From contig CALMWF010000040.1 in NCBI GenBank assembly GCA_937873445.1, positions 110,439-174,438 of the forward strand: a DNA stretch of 64,000 nucleotides. The letters run 5' to 3'. This document shows positions 56,299 through 64,000 of this stretch, piece by piece. The notes beneath the pieces are model-generated. The model was not told the origin of the DNA. It did no database searches and saw nothing but the letters and a program-made list of their open reading frames with translations. A program made the position numbers and the translations under genes. The stretch's first letter is position 1. Each line of letters opens with the position of its first letter. This stretch comes from an uncultured Alphaproteobacteria bacterium. GTDB taxonomy: Bacteria; Pseudomonadota; Alphaproteobacteria; Rhizobiales; Aestuariivirgaceae.

Positions 56299-57434
56299 GG
56301 GATGTTCAGTTCCTTGGCGAGAGCAGTAAGCGCGGTGATGGTTTCCGGCTTGTCCTTGAAATGGTCGCGGGCGGTTTTCAGAGCCTCCGATGCGGCGGTG
56401 GCATCGCCCAGCACCATGTGAGCCTTGATCAGGCGCTGCCAGCCTTCGGCATCGTCGGGGTTGGCCTTCAGTTTCTCGGCCAGCCGGTCCACCATGGTGC
56501 GGATCATGGCCTGGCGGTCGCCCGCCGACATGTTCTGGGCGGCGTCCACCTGCTCCTGGGTCGGTCCCGGCATGCCGCCCATGCCGGCCATGGGCGGGGC
56601 TGCGCCAGCGGCCTTCACCTGTTTCAGCCGGTCCAGCTGATCCTGCACCGCGCCGCGCCAGGGGGCATCGGCAGGGCTGTCATTCATGAGGGCGGTGAGG
56701 CTCTGTTCCGCCTCATCCAGTTTGCCAGCCTGCATGGCGGCAAGGGCCACAAAGAAGCGGGCCTTGGGCAGTTTGGGATCAATTTTCACCGCATCGGCAA
56801 AGGCCTGGGCGGCATCAGGGGTGATCTGGCCGCCATTGTCGAGGGTCAGCGCCTCGCCCATATCGGTGAGATTGTCGGCGGTGTTCTGGCCCAGCTTGAT
56901 GCGGTTGGCAAAGGCGCGCGCGGCATCGCCATAGCGGTCGAGCTTCATGTAGGCGCTGCTCAGAATTTCCCAGCCCTTCACGTCGTCGGGGGTTTCCTCA
57001 ATGCGCTTTTCCACCCGCGCGATGAGGGCCGGAAAGTCCTGATTGGCCATGGCCTGATCGAGCCGGGCGGCCAGTGGCACATCGGGCTCGTGCGGGGCGC
57101 CATAGCGCAGATAAAGCGGCGTGGCGATGACGGGAATGACCAGTGCCGCCAGCAACGCCACCCGGGCCGGATTGTTCACGGCGGGGATGGTGCTTTCCTG
57201 GCGGTCGGCGGTGTCAATCAGGCGGCGGCTCACCTCATTGCGGGCGGCTTCCGCTTCGGCGGGCGATATCACCCCCCTGGCCTCATCGCGCTGCAATTCC
57301 TCCAACTGGTCGCGGAACACGGCGCGGTCATAATCAACCGCCCGTGCCGTGGAGGTTGTGGAGCGGCGGGCGGCAACAGCAAGGATGCCGATCACGGCCA
57401 GACTCATCAGAACAAAGGTCAATAACAGCAGCAT
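56295..57434 (-). CDS. ccmI: Cytochrome c biogenesis protein CcmI (CycH)
   Basis: Apocytochrome chaperone of 379 residues. Two membrane helices ([18 protein letters not shown] at the start and about 93-110, [18 protein letters not shown]) flank a coiled cytoplasmic loop ([20 protein letters not shown]). TPR-like repeats follow in the periplasmic C-terminus. It is the first gene of the ccmIEFH operon. The 158-bp gap to divergent soxB should hold its promoter, but none was clear to me. Confidence 0.95.
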   Translation of the reverse strand: MLLLLTFVLMSLAVIGILAVAARRSTTSTARAVDYDRAVFRDQLEELQRDEARGVISPAEAEAARNEVSRRLIDTADRQESTIPAVNNPARVALLAALVIPVIATPLYLRYGAPHEPDVPLAARLDQAMANQDFPALIARVEKRIEETPDDVKGWEILSSAYMKLDRYGDAARAFANRIKLGQNTADNLTDMGEALTLDNGGQITPDAAQAFADAVKIDPKLPKARFFVALAAMQAGKLDEAEQSLTALMNDSPADAPWRGAVQDQLDRLKQVKAAGAAPPMAGMGGMPGPTQEQVDAAQNMSAGDRQAMIRTMVDRLAEKLKANPDDAEGWQRLIKAHMVLGDATAASEALKTARDHFKDKPETITALTALAKELNIP

Positions 57435-57592
57435 GGGGCCAGTTTATCGTTTTCAATGGGGCTAGAGGCAGTATCCTTGGTGACCACCGCCCCACGGCGC
57501 AGTGTCGCATGGCGGCATTGCGGCGTCGGAAAGCGATGGAGGGAGTTTAGCGCATTTGTTAGAAGGTTCTCACCTTAAGGAAATGTCATCCG

Positions 57593-58846
57593 ATGCAGCC
57601 TCGTTACTCCATCTTCTCCCTGGCGCGCAACGCCCTGAACTATCACAAGGATTGGGAGCGGGCCTGGCGCTCGCCCGCGCCCAAGGCGGAATATGACGCG
57701 ATCATCATCGGGGCTGGCGGCCACGGTCTGGCCACCGCCTACTATCTGGCCAAGAATCACGGCATCACCAATGTGGCCGTTCTGGAGAAGGGCTGGCTGG
57801 GCGGCGGCAATTCGGGCCGCAACACCACCATCATCCGCTCCAACTATCTGCAGGATCCGTCCATCGCCATCTATGAGCTGTCGCGCTCGCTCTATGAGGA
57901 CCTGTCGCAGGACTTCAACTACAATGTGATGTTCTCGCCGCGCGGCGTGCTCATGCTGTGCCAGACCGAACACGAGCTCCGCGCCTTCAAGCGCACGGCG
58001 CATGCCAACAAGCTGGCGGGGCTGGACTGCCGCATGGTCAGCCCGCAGGAGGCCAAGGAGATCCTGCCCATCCTCAACATCGATCCGCAGTGCCGCTATC
58101 CGGTGCTCGGCGCCTATTACCAGCCGCGTGGCGGCACCGGCCGGCATGATGCCGTGTGCTGGGGCTATGCGCGCGGTGCTGACCAACGCGGTGTTGACAT
58201 CATCCAGAACTGCGAAGTGACGGGCATAATGCGTGACGGCGCCAGGGTGACGGGCGTTGAAACCACCAGAGGCCCCATCAAGGCAAAGAAGATCGGCGTG
58301 GTCACCGCCGGCCATGTCACCACCATCATGGATATGGCGGGGGTGCGCATGCCCATCGAAAGCCAGTGCCTGCAGGCGCTGGTGTCGGAACCGATCAAGC
58401 CGATCATTGACTGCGTGGTCATGGCCAATACGGTTCATGGCTACATGAGCCAGTCGGACAAGGGCGACCTGGTGATCGGCGGCGGCACCGACAGCTACAA
58501 CAACTACTCCCAGCGCGGCTCCTTCCCGGCGCTGGAACACACCATCGCGGCGCTGGTGGAAACCTTCCCCATCCTGTCGCGCCTCAAGCTCATGCGCATG
58601 TGGGGCGGCATTGTCGACATGACGGGCGACCGCTCGCCGATCATTTCCAAAACACCGGTGGACGGCCTGTTCGTCAATTGCGGCTGGGGCACCGGCGGCT
58701 TCAAATCCATTCCCGGTTCGGGCTGGGTGTTTGCCGACACCATCGCCAATGACCGGCCACACCCCATTGCCGAAGCCTTCGGGCTCAACCGTTTCGCCGA
58801 GGGACGCTTCATTGATGAAAGCGTCGCGGCGGCGGTTGCGCACTAA
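57593..58846 (+). CDS. soxB: Sarcosine oxidase subunit beta (heterotetrameric)
   Basis: FAD/FMN-binding subunit of the tetrameric sarcosine oxidase, which demethylates sarcosine to glycine and passes the one-carbon unit to tetrahydrofolate. The 417 residues have the dinucleotide-binding site IIIGAGGHGLATAYYLAK (about 37-54). The flavin-attachment region is GGTGRHDAVCWGYARGA, with His185 as the residue expected to bind FMN covalently. The C-terminus has GWGTGGFKSIPGSG. AAGGAAA lies about 10 bases before the ATG. It is the first gene of soxBDAG. Confidence 0.95.
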   Translation: MQPRYSIFSLARNALNYHKDWERAWRSPAPKAEYDAIIIGAGGHGLATAYYLAKNHGITNVAVLEKGWLGGGNSGRNTTIIRSNYLQDPSIAIYELSRSLYEDLSQDFNYNVMFSPRGVLMLCQTEHELRAFKRTAHANKLAGLDCRMVSPQEAKEILPILNIDPQCRYPVLGAYYQPRGGTGRHDAVCWGYARGADQRGVDIIQNCEVTGIMRDGARVTGVETTRGPIKAKKIGVVTAGHVTTIMDMAGVRMPIESQCLQALVSEPIKPIIDCVVMANTVHGYMSQSDKGDLVIGGGTDSYNNYSQRGSFPALEHTIAALVETFPILSRLKLMRMWGGIVDMTGDRSPIISKTPVDGLFVNCGWGTGGFKSIPGSGWVFADTIANDRPHPIAEAFGLNRFAEGRFIDESVAAAVAH

Positions 58847-58853
58847 TCATGAT

Positions 58854-58894
58854 GCGCGCCTTGCCGGATATCGCTTCATCCGGTCCGGGCGCGC
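58854..58894 (+). promoter_or_regulatory. Two-tier hairpin in the soxB-soxD gap
   Basis: GCGCGCC (58854-58860) pairs with GGCGCGC (58888-58894), and inside it CCGGAT (58864-58869) pairs with ATCCGG (58878-58883). It ends 2 bases before the soxD ribosome site AGGGAG (58897-58902). It may stabilise mRNA or tune expression of soxD relative to soxB. Confidence 0.5.
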
Positions 58895-58911
58895 CCAGGG
58901 AGCCTTGAACA

Positions 58912-59277
58912 ATGCTGACACTTGTTTGCCCCGTCTGCGGCGCCCACGGCGACGAGACTGATTTTCACGCCGGGGGCCAGGCCCATATCCGCCGCCCGGC
59001 CAGCCATGACCCCGAGCATATCAGCGACCAGGAACAGGCCGACTATCTGTTCACCCGCATCAATCCCAAGGGCCTGCATTTCGAGCGCTGGCGCTGTGAC
59101 CGGGGCTGCGGCAAGTGGTTCCATGCGGCGCGCGACACGGTGACCCTGGAATTCAAGGCCTATTACGGCATCACCGAACTGCCGCCCCCCGACATCATGG
59201 CCCAGGCCAGGGGCGCGTGGGCCGACTATTTCAAGGCGCGCCAGAAGGCGGCGGCCAAGGCGGGTGCAAAATCATGA
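58912..59277 (+). CDS. soxD: Sarcosine oxidase subunit delta
   Basis: Small zinc-binding subunit of the tetramer. The product has 121 residues; family members are usually about 85-110. Cys6 and Cys9 (CPVCGAHG) begin the zinc site. The second pair is Cys62 and Cys66 in RWRCDRGCGKWFHAARDT; in the homologues I recall, the first of these is His. HIRRPASHDPEHIS and NPKGLHFERW are typical SoxD segments. AGGGAG lies 9 bases before the ATG. The stop overlaps the soxA start (ATGA). Confidence 0.93.
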   Translation: MLTLVCPVCGAHGDETDFHAGGQAHIRRPASHDPEHISDQEQADYLFTRINPKGLHFERWRCDRGCGKWFHAARDTVTLEFKAYYGITELPPPDIMAQARGAWADYFKARQKAAAKAGAKS

Positions 59278-62200
59278 GCAAGCCCAGGCGTCTTTCCAGC
59301 GGCGGCAGCCGCATCGACCGCAGCAGCCGCGTGTCCTTCACCTTCGACGGCAAACTGATGTCGGGCTACCGGGGCGACACGCTGGCCGCCGCCGTCATGG
59401 CCAATGGCCAGCGGCTGTTTGGCCGCTCCTACAAATATCACCGGCCGCGCGGCGTCATCGGCCTCGGCTCCGAGGAAATGAATGCACTGGTGGGGGTGGG
59501 CACCGGTGCCCGCCATGAGCCCAATGCCCGCGCCACCCAGGTGGAATTGTTTGAGGGGCTGGCCGCCGTCAGCCAGAACCGCTTCCCCTCCCTCAGCTTC
59601 GACGTGGGGGCCATCAACAACACGCTGTCGCGGCTGTTCCCCGGCGGCTTCTACTACAAGACCTTCATGTGGCCGAAGGTGTTCTGGAAACACATCTATG
59701 AGCCGGTGATCCGCAAGGCGGCGGGCCTTGGTGTGGCGCCTGAAGGCCGCGACCCCGACTCCTATGAACAGATTCACGTCCATGCCGATGTGGTGGTGGT
59801 GGGCGGCGGTGTTGCCGGTCTGGCCGCTGCGGAGGCTGCCGCCGTCATGGGTGCACGCGTCATCATCGCCGATGAAAATGCCGTGCTGGGCGGCATCTCC
59901 GATCTGGAGGACGGCACCATCGACGGTGCGCCCCAGGCGGAATGGGCCAGGGCTGCGGCGCAGAAACTCTACGACGCCGAAAATGTCCATGTGCTGACGC
60001 GCGCCACCGTGGTGGGCCACTGGCACCACAATTATGTGATGATCGCCGAACGGGTGGGCGACCATGACCCGGCAATCCCGAAATCGGGTGCCCCCCGCCA
60101 CCGGCTGTGGAAGGTGCGGGCCAAGCAGGTGATCCTCGCCACCGGGGCGCTGGAACGGCCCATCGCCTTTGCCAACAACGACCGGCCCGGCATCATGCTG
60201 GCCACCGCCGTGCGCGCCATGGTGCAGCGTTATGGCGTGGCCCCCGGCGAACAGGGTGTGGTGTTCACCAATAATGATGATGCCTATCTCACCGCGCTGG
60301 CGCTGAAGGAGGCGGGCATTGCGGTGCAGGTGGTGGATTCACGGGCGCGCGCCGATGGGGCGCTGCCAGAACGGGCGCGGGCCGCCGGCATTGCCATTTC
60401 CACCGGCTCGGTCATTTCCGCCGTGAAGGGCAAGCTTGGGGTGGAGGCGGTGAAGATCGCCAGCTACCGCAAGGGCCAGGGCCGGGTCGTTTCCGAGCGG
60501 TCGGCCCCCTGCGATTTCATCGCCGTGTCCGGCGGCTTCAACCCGGCGGCTCATCTGTGGTGCCACAACGGCGGCAAGCTCACCTTTGATGAGGGGTTGC
60601 AAAGCTATCGCCCCGGCAGCCACGCCGATGCCATTGTGGCCGTGGGCGCCGCCAAAGGCACCATGGCGCTGGCCGACATCATGGCGGAAGCCCGCGCGGC
60701 GGGCGAAGCGGCGGCCAAGGTGGCATTGCCCAAGGCCAAGGCCGCCAAACTCGCCAAGCTCGCCATCAGCGAGGATGCCCGCAAACCGCTGGAGGCCATC
60801 TGGTTTGCGCCTGCCACCGGCAAATACAACGAGGGCAACAAGCACTTCGTCGATTTCCAGCATGACGTGACGGTGGCCGACCTCGAACTGGCCCAGCGCG
60901 AGGGCTATGAGTCCATCGAACACACCAAGCGCTACACGACCTTCGGCATGGCCACCGATCAGGGCAAGGTCGGCAATCTCAACGGGCTGGGCGCCATTGC
61001 CGAGGCCACCGGCAAAACCATTCCGGAGGTGGGCTTCACCACCTTCCGTCCGCCCTACACGCCAACCTCCTTCGGGGCCATCACCGGGTCGCTGACCAAG
61101 AAGCTGTTCCTGCCGGTGCGGCAGACGCCGGTCTTCGACTGGCACATGATGAAGGGCGCGGTGTTTGAGCCGGTGGGCCAGTGGCGGCGTCCCTACACCT
61201 ATCCCAGGGACGGCGAAGACAAGCACGTGTCCATCGCCCGCGAGATCTTGAACGTGCGCAACAATGTCGGCGTGCTTGATGCCTCGACCCTCGGCAAGAT
61301 CGAGGTGAAGGGGCCGGACGCCGGAGCCTTCCTTGACCGCATCTACACCAACATGATGTCGACCCTGAAGCCGGGGCGCTGCCGCTATGGCCTGACCCTC
61401 AACGAACTGGGCTTCATCATGGATGACGGCGTGGTGGTGCGTTTCGACGATGAGCGCTTCCTGGTTCACACCACCTCCGGCGGGGCTGACCGCATTGCCG
61501 CCTGGCTGGAGGAATGGCTGCAGACCGAATGGACCGATTACCGGGTGTTCGTGACGCCGGTGACCGAGCAGTGGGCACAATTCGCCGTGGCAGGCCCCCG
61601 GGCGCGCGATGTTATTGCCGCGCTCAAGCCGTCCTTCGATGTGTCGCATGAGGCCCTGCCCCACATGTCCTTCGTGGAGGGCACATTGGGGGCGCTGCCG
61701 GTGCGGGTTTACCGCATCAGCTTCTCCGGCGAACTGTCCTATGAAATTGCCACCCCCGCCAACCATGGCCGGGCGCTGTGGGATGCGCTGCTGCAGGCGG
61801 GGGCTCCGCATGGCATTCTGCCCTACGGCACCGAGGCGCTGCATGTGCTGCGCGCCGAGAAGGGCTACATCGTGGTGGGCGACGAAACCGATGGCACGAC
61901 AACGCCGGATGATGTCGGCCTGTCGGGCCTCGTCTCCAAGAAGAAGGCCGACTTCATCGGCAAGCGGTCGCTGGAACAGGCCCACCTCAAGGCACCGAAC
62001 CGCAAGCAGCTCGTCGGCCTCTACACCGAAAATCCCGAGGAGGTGCTGCCCGATGGCGCCCATGCGGTGGCCGAGGTGAAGGACAAGCCGCCGATGAAGA
62101 CCATCGGTCACGTCACCTCATCCTATCTGTCGCCCACGCTGGGCCGTTCCATTGCCATGGCGCTGATCGAGAACGGCCGGGCGCGCATGGGTGACGTGCT

Positions 62201-62288
62201 GTCCTTCCCGCTGGACGGCAAGGTGGTCCGCGCCACGGTGGTGGATCCGGTGTTCTATGACAAGGAAGGAGCGCGTCTCAATGTCTGA
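59274..62288 (+). CDS. soxA: Sarcosine oxidase subunit alpha
   Basis: Largest subunit, 1004 residues from ATG 59274 (MSKPRRLSSGG). The N-terminus has a ferredoxin-like fold without cluster Cys (FTFDGKLMSGYRGDTLAAAVMANG), then an NAD(P)/FAD-type domain (VVVGGGVAGLAAAEAAAVMG, about 170-190) and a C-terminal GcvT-like tetrahydrofolate domain (about 600 onward, ending in GRSIAMALIENGRARMGD). This three-part plan is diagnostic. The ATG overlaps the soxD stop, and its own stop overlaps soxG by 8 bases. The enzyme makes glycine, 5,10-methylene-THF and hydrogen peroxide from sarcosine. Confidence 0.96.
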   Translation: MSKPRRLSSGGSRIDRSSRVSFTFDGKLMSGYRGDTLAAAVMANGQRLFGRSYKYHRPRGVIGLGSEEMNALVGVGTGARHEPNARATQVELFEGLAAVSQNRFPSLSFDVGAINNTLSRLFPGGFYYKTFMWPKVFWKHIYEPVIRKAAGLGVAPEGRDPDSYEQIHVHADVVVVGGGVAGLAAAEAAAVMGARVIIADENAVLGGISDLEDGTIDGAPQAEWARAAAQKLYDAENVHVLTRATVVGHWHHNYVMIAERVGDHDPAIPKSGAPRHRLWKVRAKQVILATGALERPIAFANNDRPGIMLATAVRAMVQRYGVAPGEQGVVFTNNDDAYLTALALKEAGIAVQVVDSRARADGALPERARAAGIAISTGSVISAVKGKLGVEAVKIASYRKGQGRVVSERSAPCDFIAVSGGFNPAAHLWCHNGGKLTFDEGLQSYRPGSHADAIVAVGAAKGTMALADIMAEARAAGEAAAKVALPKAKAAKLAKLAISEDARKPLEAIWFAPATGKYNEGNKHFVDFQHDVTVADLELAQREGYESIEHTKRYTTFGMATDQGKVGNLNGLGAIAEATGKTIPEVGFTTFRPPYTPTSFGAITGSLTKKLFLPVRQTPVFDWHMMKGAVFEPVGQWRRPYTYPRDGEDKHVSIAREILNVRNNVGVLDASTLGKIEVKGPDAGAFLDRIYTNMMSTLKPGRCRYGLTLNELGFIMDDGVVVRFDDERFLVHTTSGGADRIAAWLEEWLQTEWTDYRVFVTPVTEQWAQFAVAGPRARDVIAALKPSFDVSHEALPHMSFVEGTLGALPVRVYRISFSGELSYEIATPANHGRALWDALLQAGAPHGILPYGTEALHVLRAEKGYIVVGDETDGTTTPDDVGLSGLVSKKKADFIGKRSLEQAHLKAPNRKQLVGLYTENPEEVLPDGAHAVAEVKDKPPMKTIGHVTSSYLSPTLGRSIAMALIENGRARMGDVLSFPLDGKVVRATVVDPVFYDKEGARLNV

Positions 62289-62892
62289 CATCCTTTCCAC
62301 GCCGCATTTTGAAACGGCACTGGCCCGGCGGGCCGCACCCGCCGGTCTCGGCTTCGCCGTGCGGGAAATGACCGACCGCGGCATGATCGACCTGCGTGGT
62401 CTTGCCTCTGACCGCAAATTCATGACGGCGGTGAAGGGCGTTCTCGGCACCGACCTGCCGAAAGCACCGCGCTCGGCGGTGGCCTGGGGCGATATCAAGG
62501 TGCTGTGGCTGTCGCCTGACCAGTGGCTCGTGCTGTGTCCGCGGGCCAGGGCGGTGGCGCTGGCGGCTGAACTGACCGCGGCCCTGGCGGGCATTCACTC
62601 CCAGGTCACCAATGTCTCGGACATGCGCACCGTGCTCAGGCTGGAGGGGGCCAATCTGCGCACCACGCTGGCCAAGGGCACCTCCACCGACCTTCATGCC
62701 GCTGAGGTGAAGCCCGGTTTCGTCAAGCGCCTGAAATTCGCCGAGGTGGGGGCCCTCATCAATATCGTGGAAGACCAGATCTTCGAACTCTATGTCTTCC
62801 GCTCGCAAGCCGATTATGTGTGGGACTTCCTGATCGCCATCGGCGGCAGCGCCGCTGAGCTGCATCTGTTCGGCAAGCAAAGCCCGGCGTAA
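62281..62892 (+). CDS. soxG: Sarcosine oxidase subunit gamma
   Basis: Encodes 203 residues from ATG 62281 (MSDILSTPHFETAL), overlapping the soxA 3' end by 8 bases. The sequence is of the SoxG/GcvT-related type, with AWGDIKVLWLSPDQWLVLCP and VTNVSDMRTVLRLEGA, typical of this subunit. With soxB, soxD and soxA it completes the heterotetramer. An IS element begins within about 100 bp downstream; no folD or purU is visible before it. Confidence 0.94.
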   Translation: MSDILSTPHFETALARRAAPAGLGFAVREMTDRGMIDLRGLASDRKFMTAVKGVLGTDLPKAPRSAVAWGDIKVLWLSPDQWLVLCPRARAVALAAELTAALAGIHSQVTNVSDMRTVLRLEGANLRTTLAKGTSTDLHAAEVKPGFVKRLKFAEVGALINIVEDQIFELYVFRSQADYVWDFLIAIGGSAAELHLFGKQSPA

Positions 62893-62944
62893 GCCGCCTC
62901 CCCAAGGGCAAAAAAAAGGCGCTTATATATTTGACGCACGTGGA

Positions 62945-62973
62945 TTGTTTATGCTAGTCGACGTGCATATAAT
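62945..62973 (+). promoter_or_regulatory. Predicted transposase promoter
   Basis: TTGTTT (62945-62950) and a perfect TATAAT (62968-62973) are 17 bp apart. Transcription should start near 62980, which supports ATG 62992 as the transposase start rather than ATG 62977. GCACGT (62936-62941) and ACGTGC (62961-62966) form a dyad around the -35 and may be a control site. Confidence 0.6.
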
Positions 62974-62991
62974 GCGATGCGAGAAAATCAC

Positions 62992-63902
62992 ATGGCCTCC
63001 AATAGCCTTCTAGCCATCATGCGGGAGTTCGATAGTGAGGAAAAGTGCGTTCAGCACCTTGCTTCGATCCGCTGGCCTGATAGTCCGATCTGCCAGCACT
63101 GTGGCGGTATGGACAAGATCAACTTCATCAAAGCGCGCAATGTGTTCTGGTGCGGCAACTGCAAGAAGCAGTTCAGCGTCCGATTGGGCACGATCTTTGC
63201 CGAAAGCCGCCTGCCGCTGACCAAGTGGTTCGCGGCGATCTGGCTGGCAACTTCGCACAAGAAGGGCATCAGCAGCGTCCAACTTGTGAAGGACATTAGT
63301 GTTTCTCAAAAGACGGCACGGTTCATGCTCAACCGAATGCGCGAAGCGATGACCGGCGTGGGCGACGGCGGCGCACTGTTCGGCGTGGTGGAGATCGACA
63401 AAACCTACCATGACGGCAATGAGAAGAACAAGCACGCCCACAAGCGATTGAGTGCCGGACGCGGCGCTGTCGGCAAAGCCCCGGTGCTCGGGATGTTGGA
63501 GCGCGGGGAATCGCCAAAGCGTTCCAGGTCGAAACTGTGGACGGCAAGATGATCGACTTCATGGTGCGCCGACATGTCGTGCGCGGCTCGCACCTATTGA
63601 CCGACGAGCACGCTGCCTATCGCGTTCTGGACGACGATTATACCCGCCAGCCGGTATCGCATGGCCGACGGGAGTATGTGTGCGGAGCGGCGCACGCCAA
63701 CACGAATGAAGGCTTCTGGTCGATCTTCAAGCGTGGCGTGATGAGTATTTATCATCACGTCAGTGACAAGCATCTGCAACGCTGTCTCGACCAGTTCGCG
63801 GCTCGCTACGACACGCGGGAGCATGAAGAGGGTGAGCGTTTCGATCACTTCCTGCAAGCGACCGTGGGGCGGCGGCTCACTTATCAGGAATTGATCGCAT
63901 GA
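62992..63902 (+). pseudogene. IS1595-family transposase, frameshifted
   Basis: Two frames together give an IS1595/ISXO2-type transposase of about 303 residues. The first (to 63552) starts MASNSLLAIMREFDSEEKC and has a zinc ribbon (CQHCGG then CGNCKKQF) and the first catalytic Asp in VVEIDKTYHDG. The second (open from before 63537 to 63902) has TDEHAAYRVLDDDY and ANTNEGFWSIFKRG, the later catalytic segments. The frames join at a GGGG run (63505-63508): one extra G restores ERGGIAKAFQVETVDGKMIDF. This is a true mutation, a sequencing error or, less likely, programmed frameshifting. The stop overlaps a downstream ORF (ATGA). Confidence 0.85.
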
Positions 63903-64000
63903 CTAGTGATACTCTTCACATCCCCATGTCTTTCGACAGCGCCCTAGCGGTATTTTCAGGCGGCACACAGACAGCCGAACGGGCTTACGTCAATCTGATC
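63899..64000 (+). CDS. Unknown ORF coupled to the IS1595 transposase, 3'-truncated by window edge
   Basis: The ATG (63899-63901) overlaps the transposase stop as ATGA, and 34 codons run to the window end: MTSDTLHIPMSFDSALAVF, then SGGTQTAERAYVNLI. I do not recognise the product. IS1595 elements sometimes carry passenger genes, so this may be one; it may also be an unrelated gene next to the element. Too little sequence is available to choose. Confidence 0.5.
   Translation, partial: MTSDTLHIPMSFDSALAVFSGGTQTAERAYVNLI

Larger units (their letters stand above)
62893..64000 (+). mobile_element. IS1595-family insertion sequence, right end beyond window
   Basis: The region after soxG holds an IS1595/ISXO2-type transposase gene (frameshifted) with its own promoter and a coupled downstream ORF. 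The left boundary is not fixed: I could not match terminal inverted repeats or a target duplication, since the right end lies outside the window. Base composition is less GC-rich at the left end (TTATATATTTGACG) than in neighbouring genes, consistent with transfer. Confidence 0.75.

Noticed and set aside
57435..57592. Possible glycine riboswitch or clear promoter before soxB
   Set aside because: No recognisable aptamer core and no good -35/-10 pair were found in the ccmI-soxB gap.
60339..62111. Long open frame antisense to soxA
   Set aside because: Shadow of SoxA; no recognisable motifs.

Overview
The window is GC-rich, densely packed chromosomal DNA from an alphaproteobacterium, most likely of the Hyphomicrobiales (Rhizobiales). 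The evidence is the gene order: ccmIEFH next to degP, an OmpR-type two-component pair, glnE and a PleC-like kinase; ileS-lspA-lipoprotein-M16-M16-mutL; a DUF2093 gene after xseA; class II DAHP synthase; and heterotetrameric sarcosine oxidase. This is family and synteny knowledge read against the sequence; no database search was possible. No tRNA, rRNA, CRISPR array or prophage was seen, and no gene-free gap exceeds 300 bases.

Region by region. 1-10.6 kb: 5' part of an oppA-like gene; dxs; then a leftward group of a LysM/Ig-like membrane protein, an Atm1-type ABC exporter, psd and pssA (phosphatidylethanolamine synthesis) and an HpnN-like hopanoid transporter with its own predicted promoter. 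10.7-22.8 kb: housekeeping genes (LOG-family hydrolase, cimA, a 49-residue membrane protein coupled to cysS, cysS, a GST, class II DAHP synthase, xseA, purD, a patatin-like protein, tadA, rluB, rsmD). 22.9-31.5 kb: leftward ileS-lspA-lipoprotein-M16-M16-mutL, covering membrane-protein processing and mismatch repair. 31.6-39.5 kb: a ThDP enzyme annotated by family as acetolactate synthase-like, a 53-bp tandem repeat array, a BMP-type (nucleoside-like) ABC importer operon and a D-amino-acid-dehydrogenase-like flavoprotein, the last two sharing a dyad-rich regulatory region.

39.5-57.4 kb: a GreA/GreB-like factor, pepN and a PleC-like kinase, followed by a 12-kb leftward block: ccmI-ccmE-ccmF-ccmH, degP, response regulator, histidine kinase, glnE, ECF sigma factor, short membrane anti-sigma candidate and a CpxP/CnrX-like periplasmic sensor. 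The block joins cytochrome c maturation, periplasmic protein quality control and two signalling systems. A predicted terminator after degP probably splits it into at least two transcripts. The degP leader can form a perfect 8-bp stem that hides its Shine-Dalgarno sequence, which is the most interesting regulatory signal here.

57.6-62.9 kb: soxBDAG, encoding heterotetrameric sarcosine oxidase. 62.9-64.0 kb: an IS1595-family element with a frameshifted transposase and the start of a translationally coupled downstream ORF that runs off the window. Most of the window is ordinary core genome. The items worth a second look are the degP leader hairpin, the envelope block with its sigma module, the tandem repeats, the intergenic dyads, and several small or coupled ORFs.
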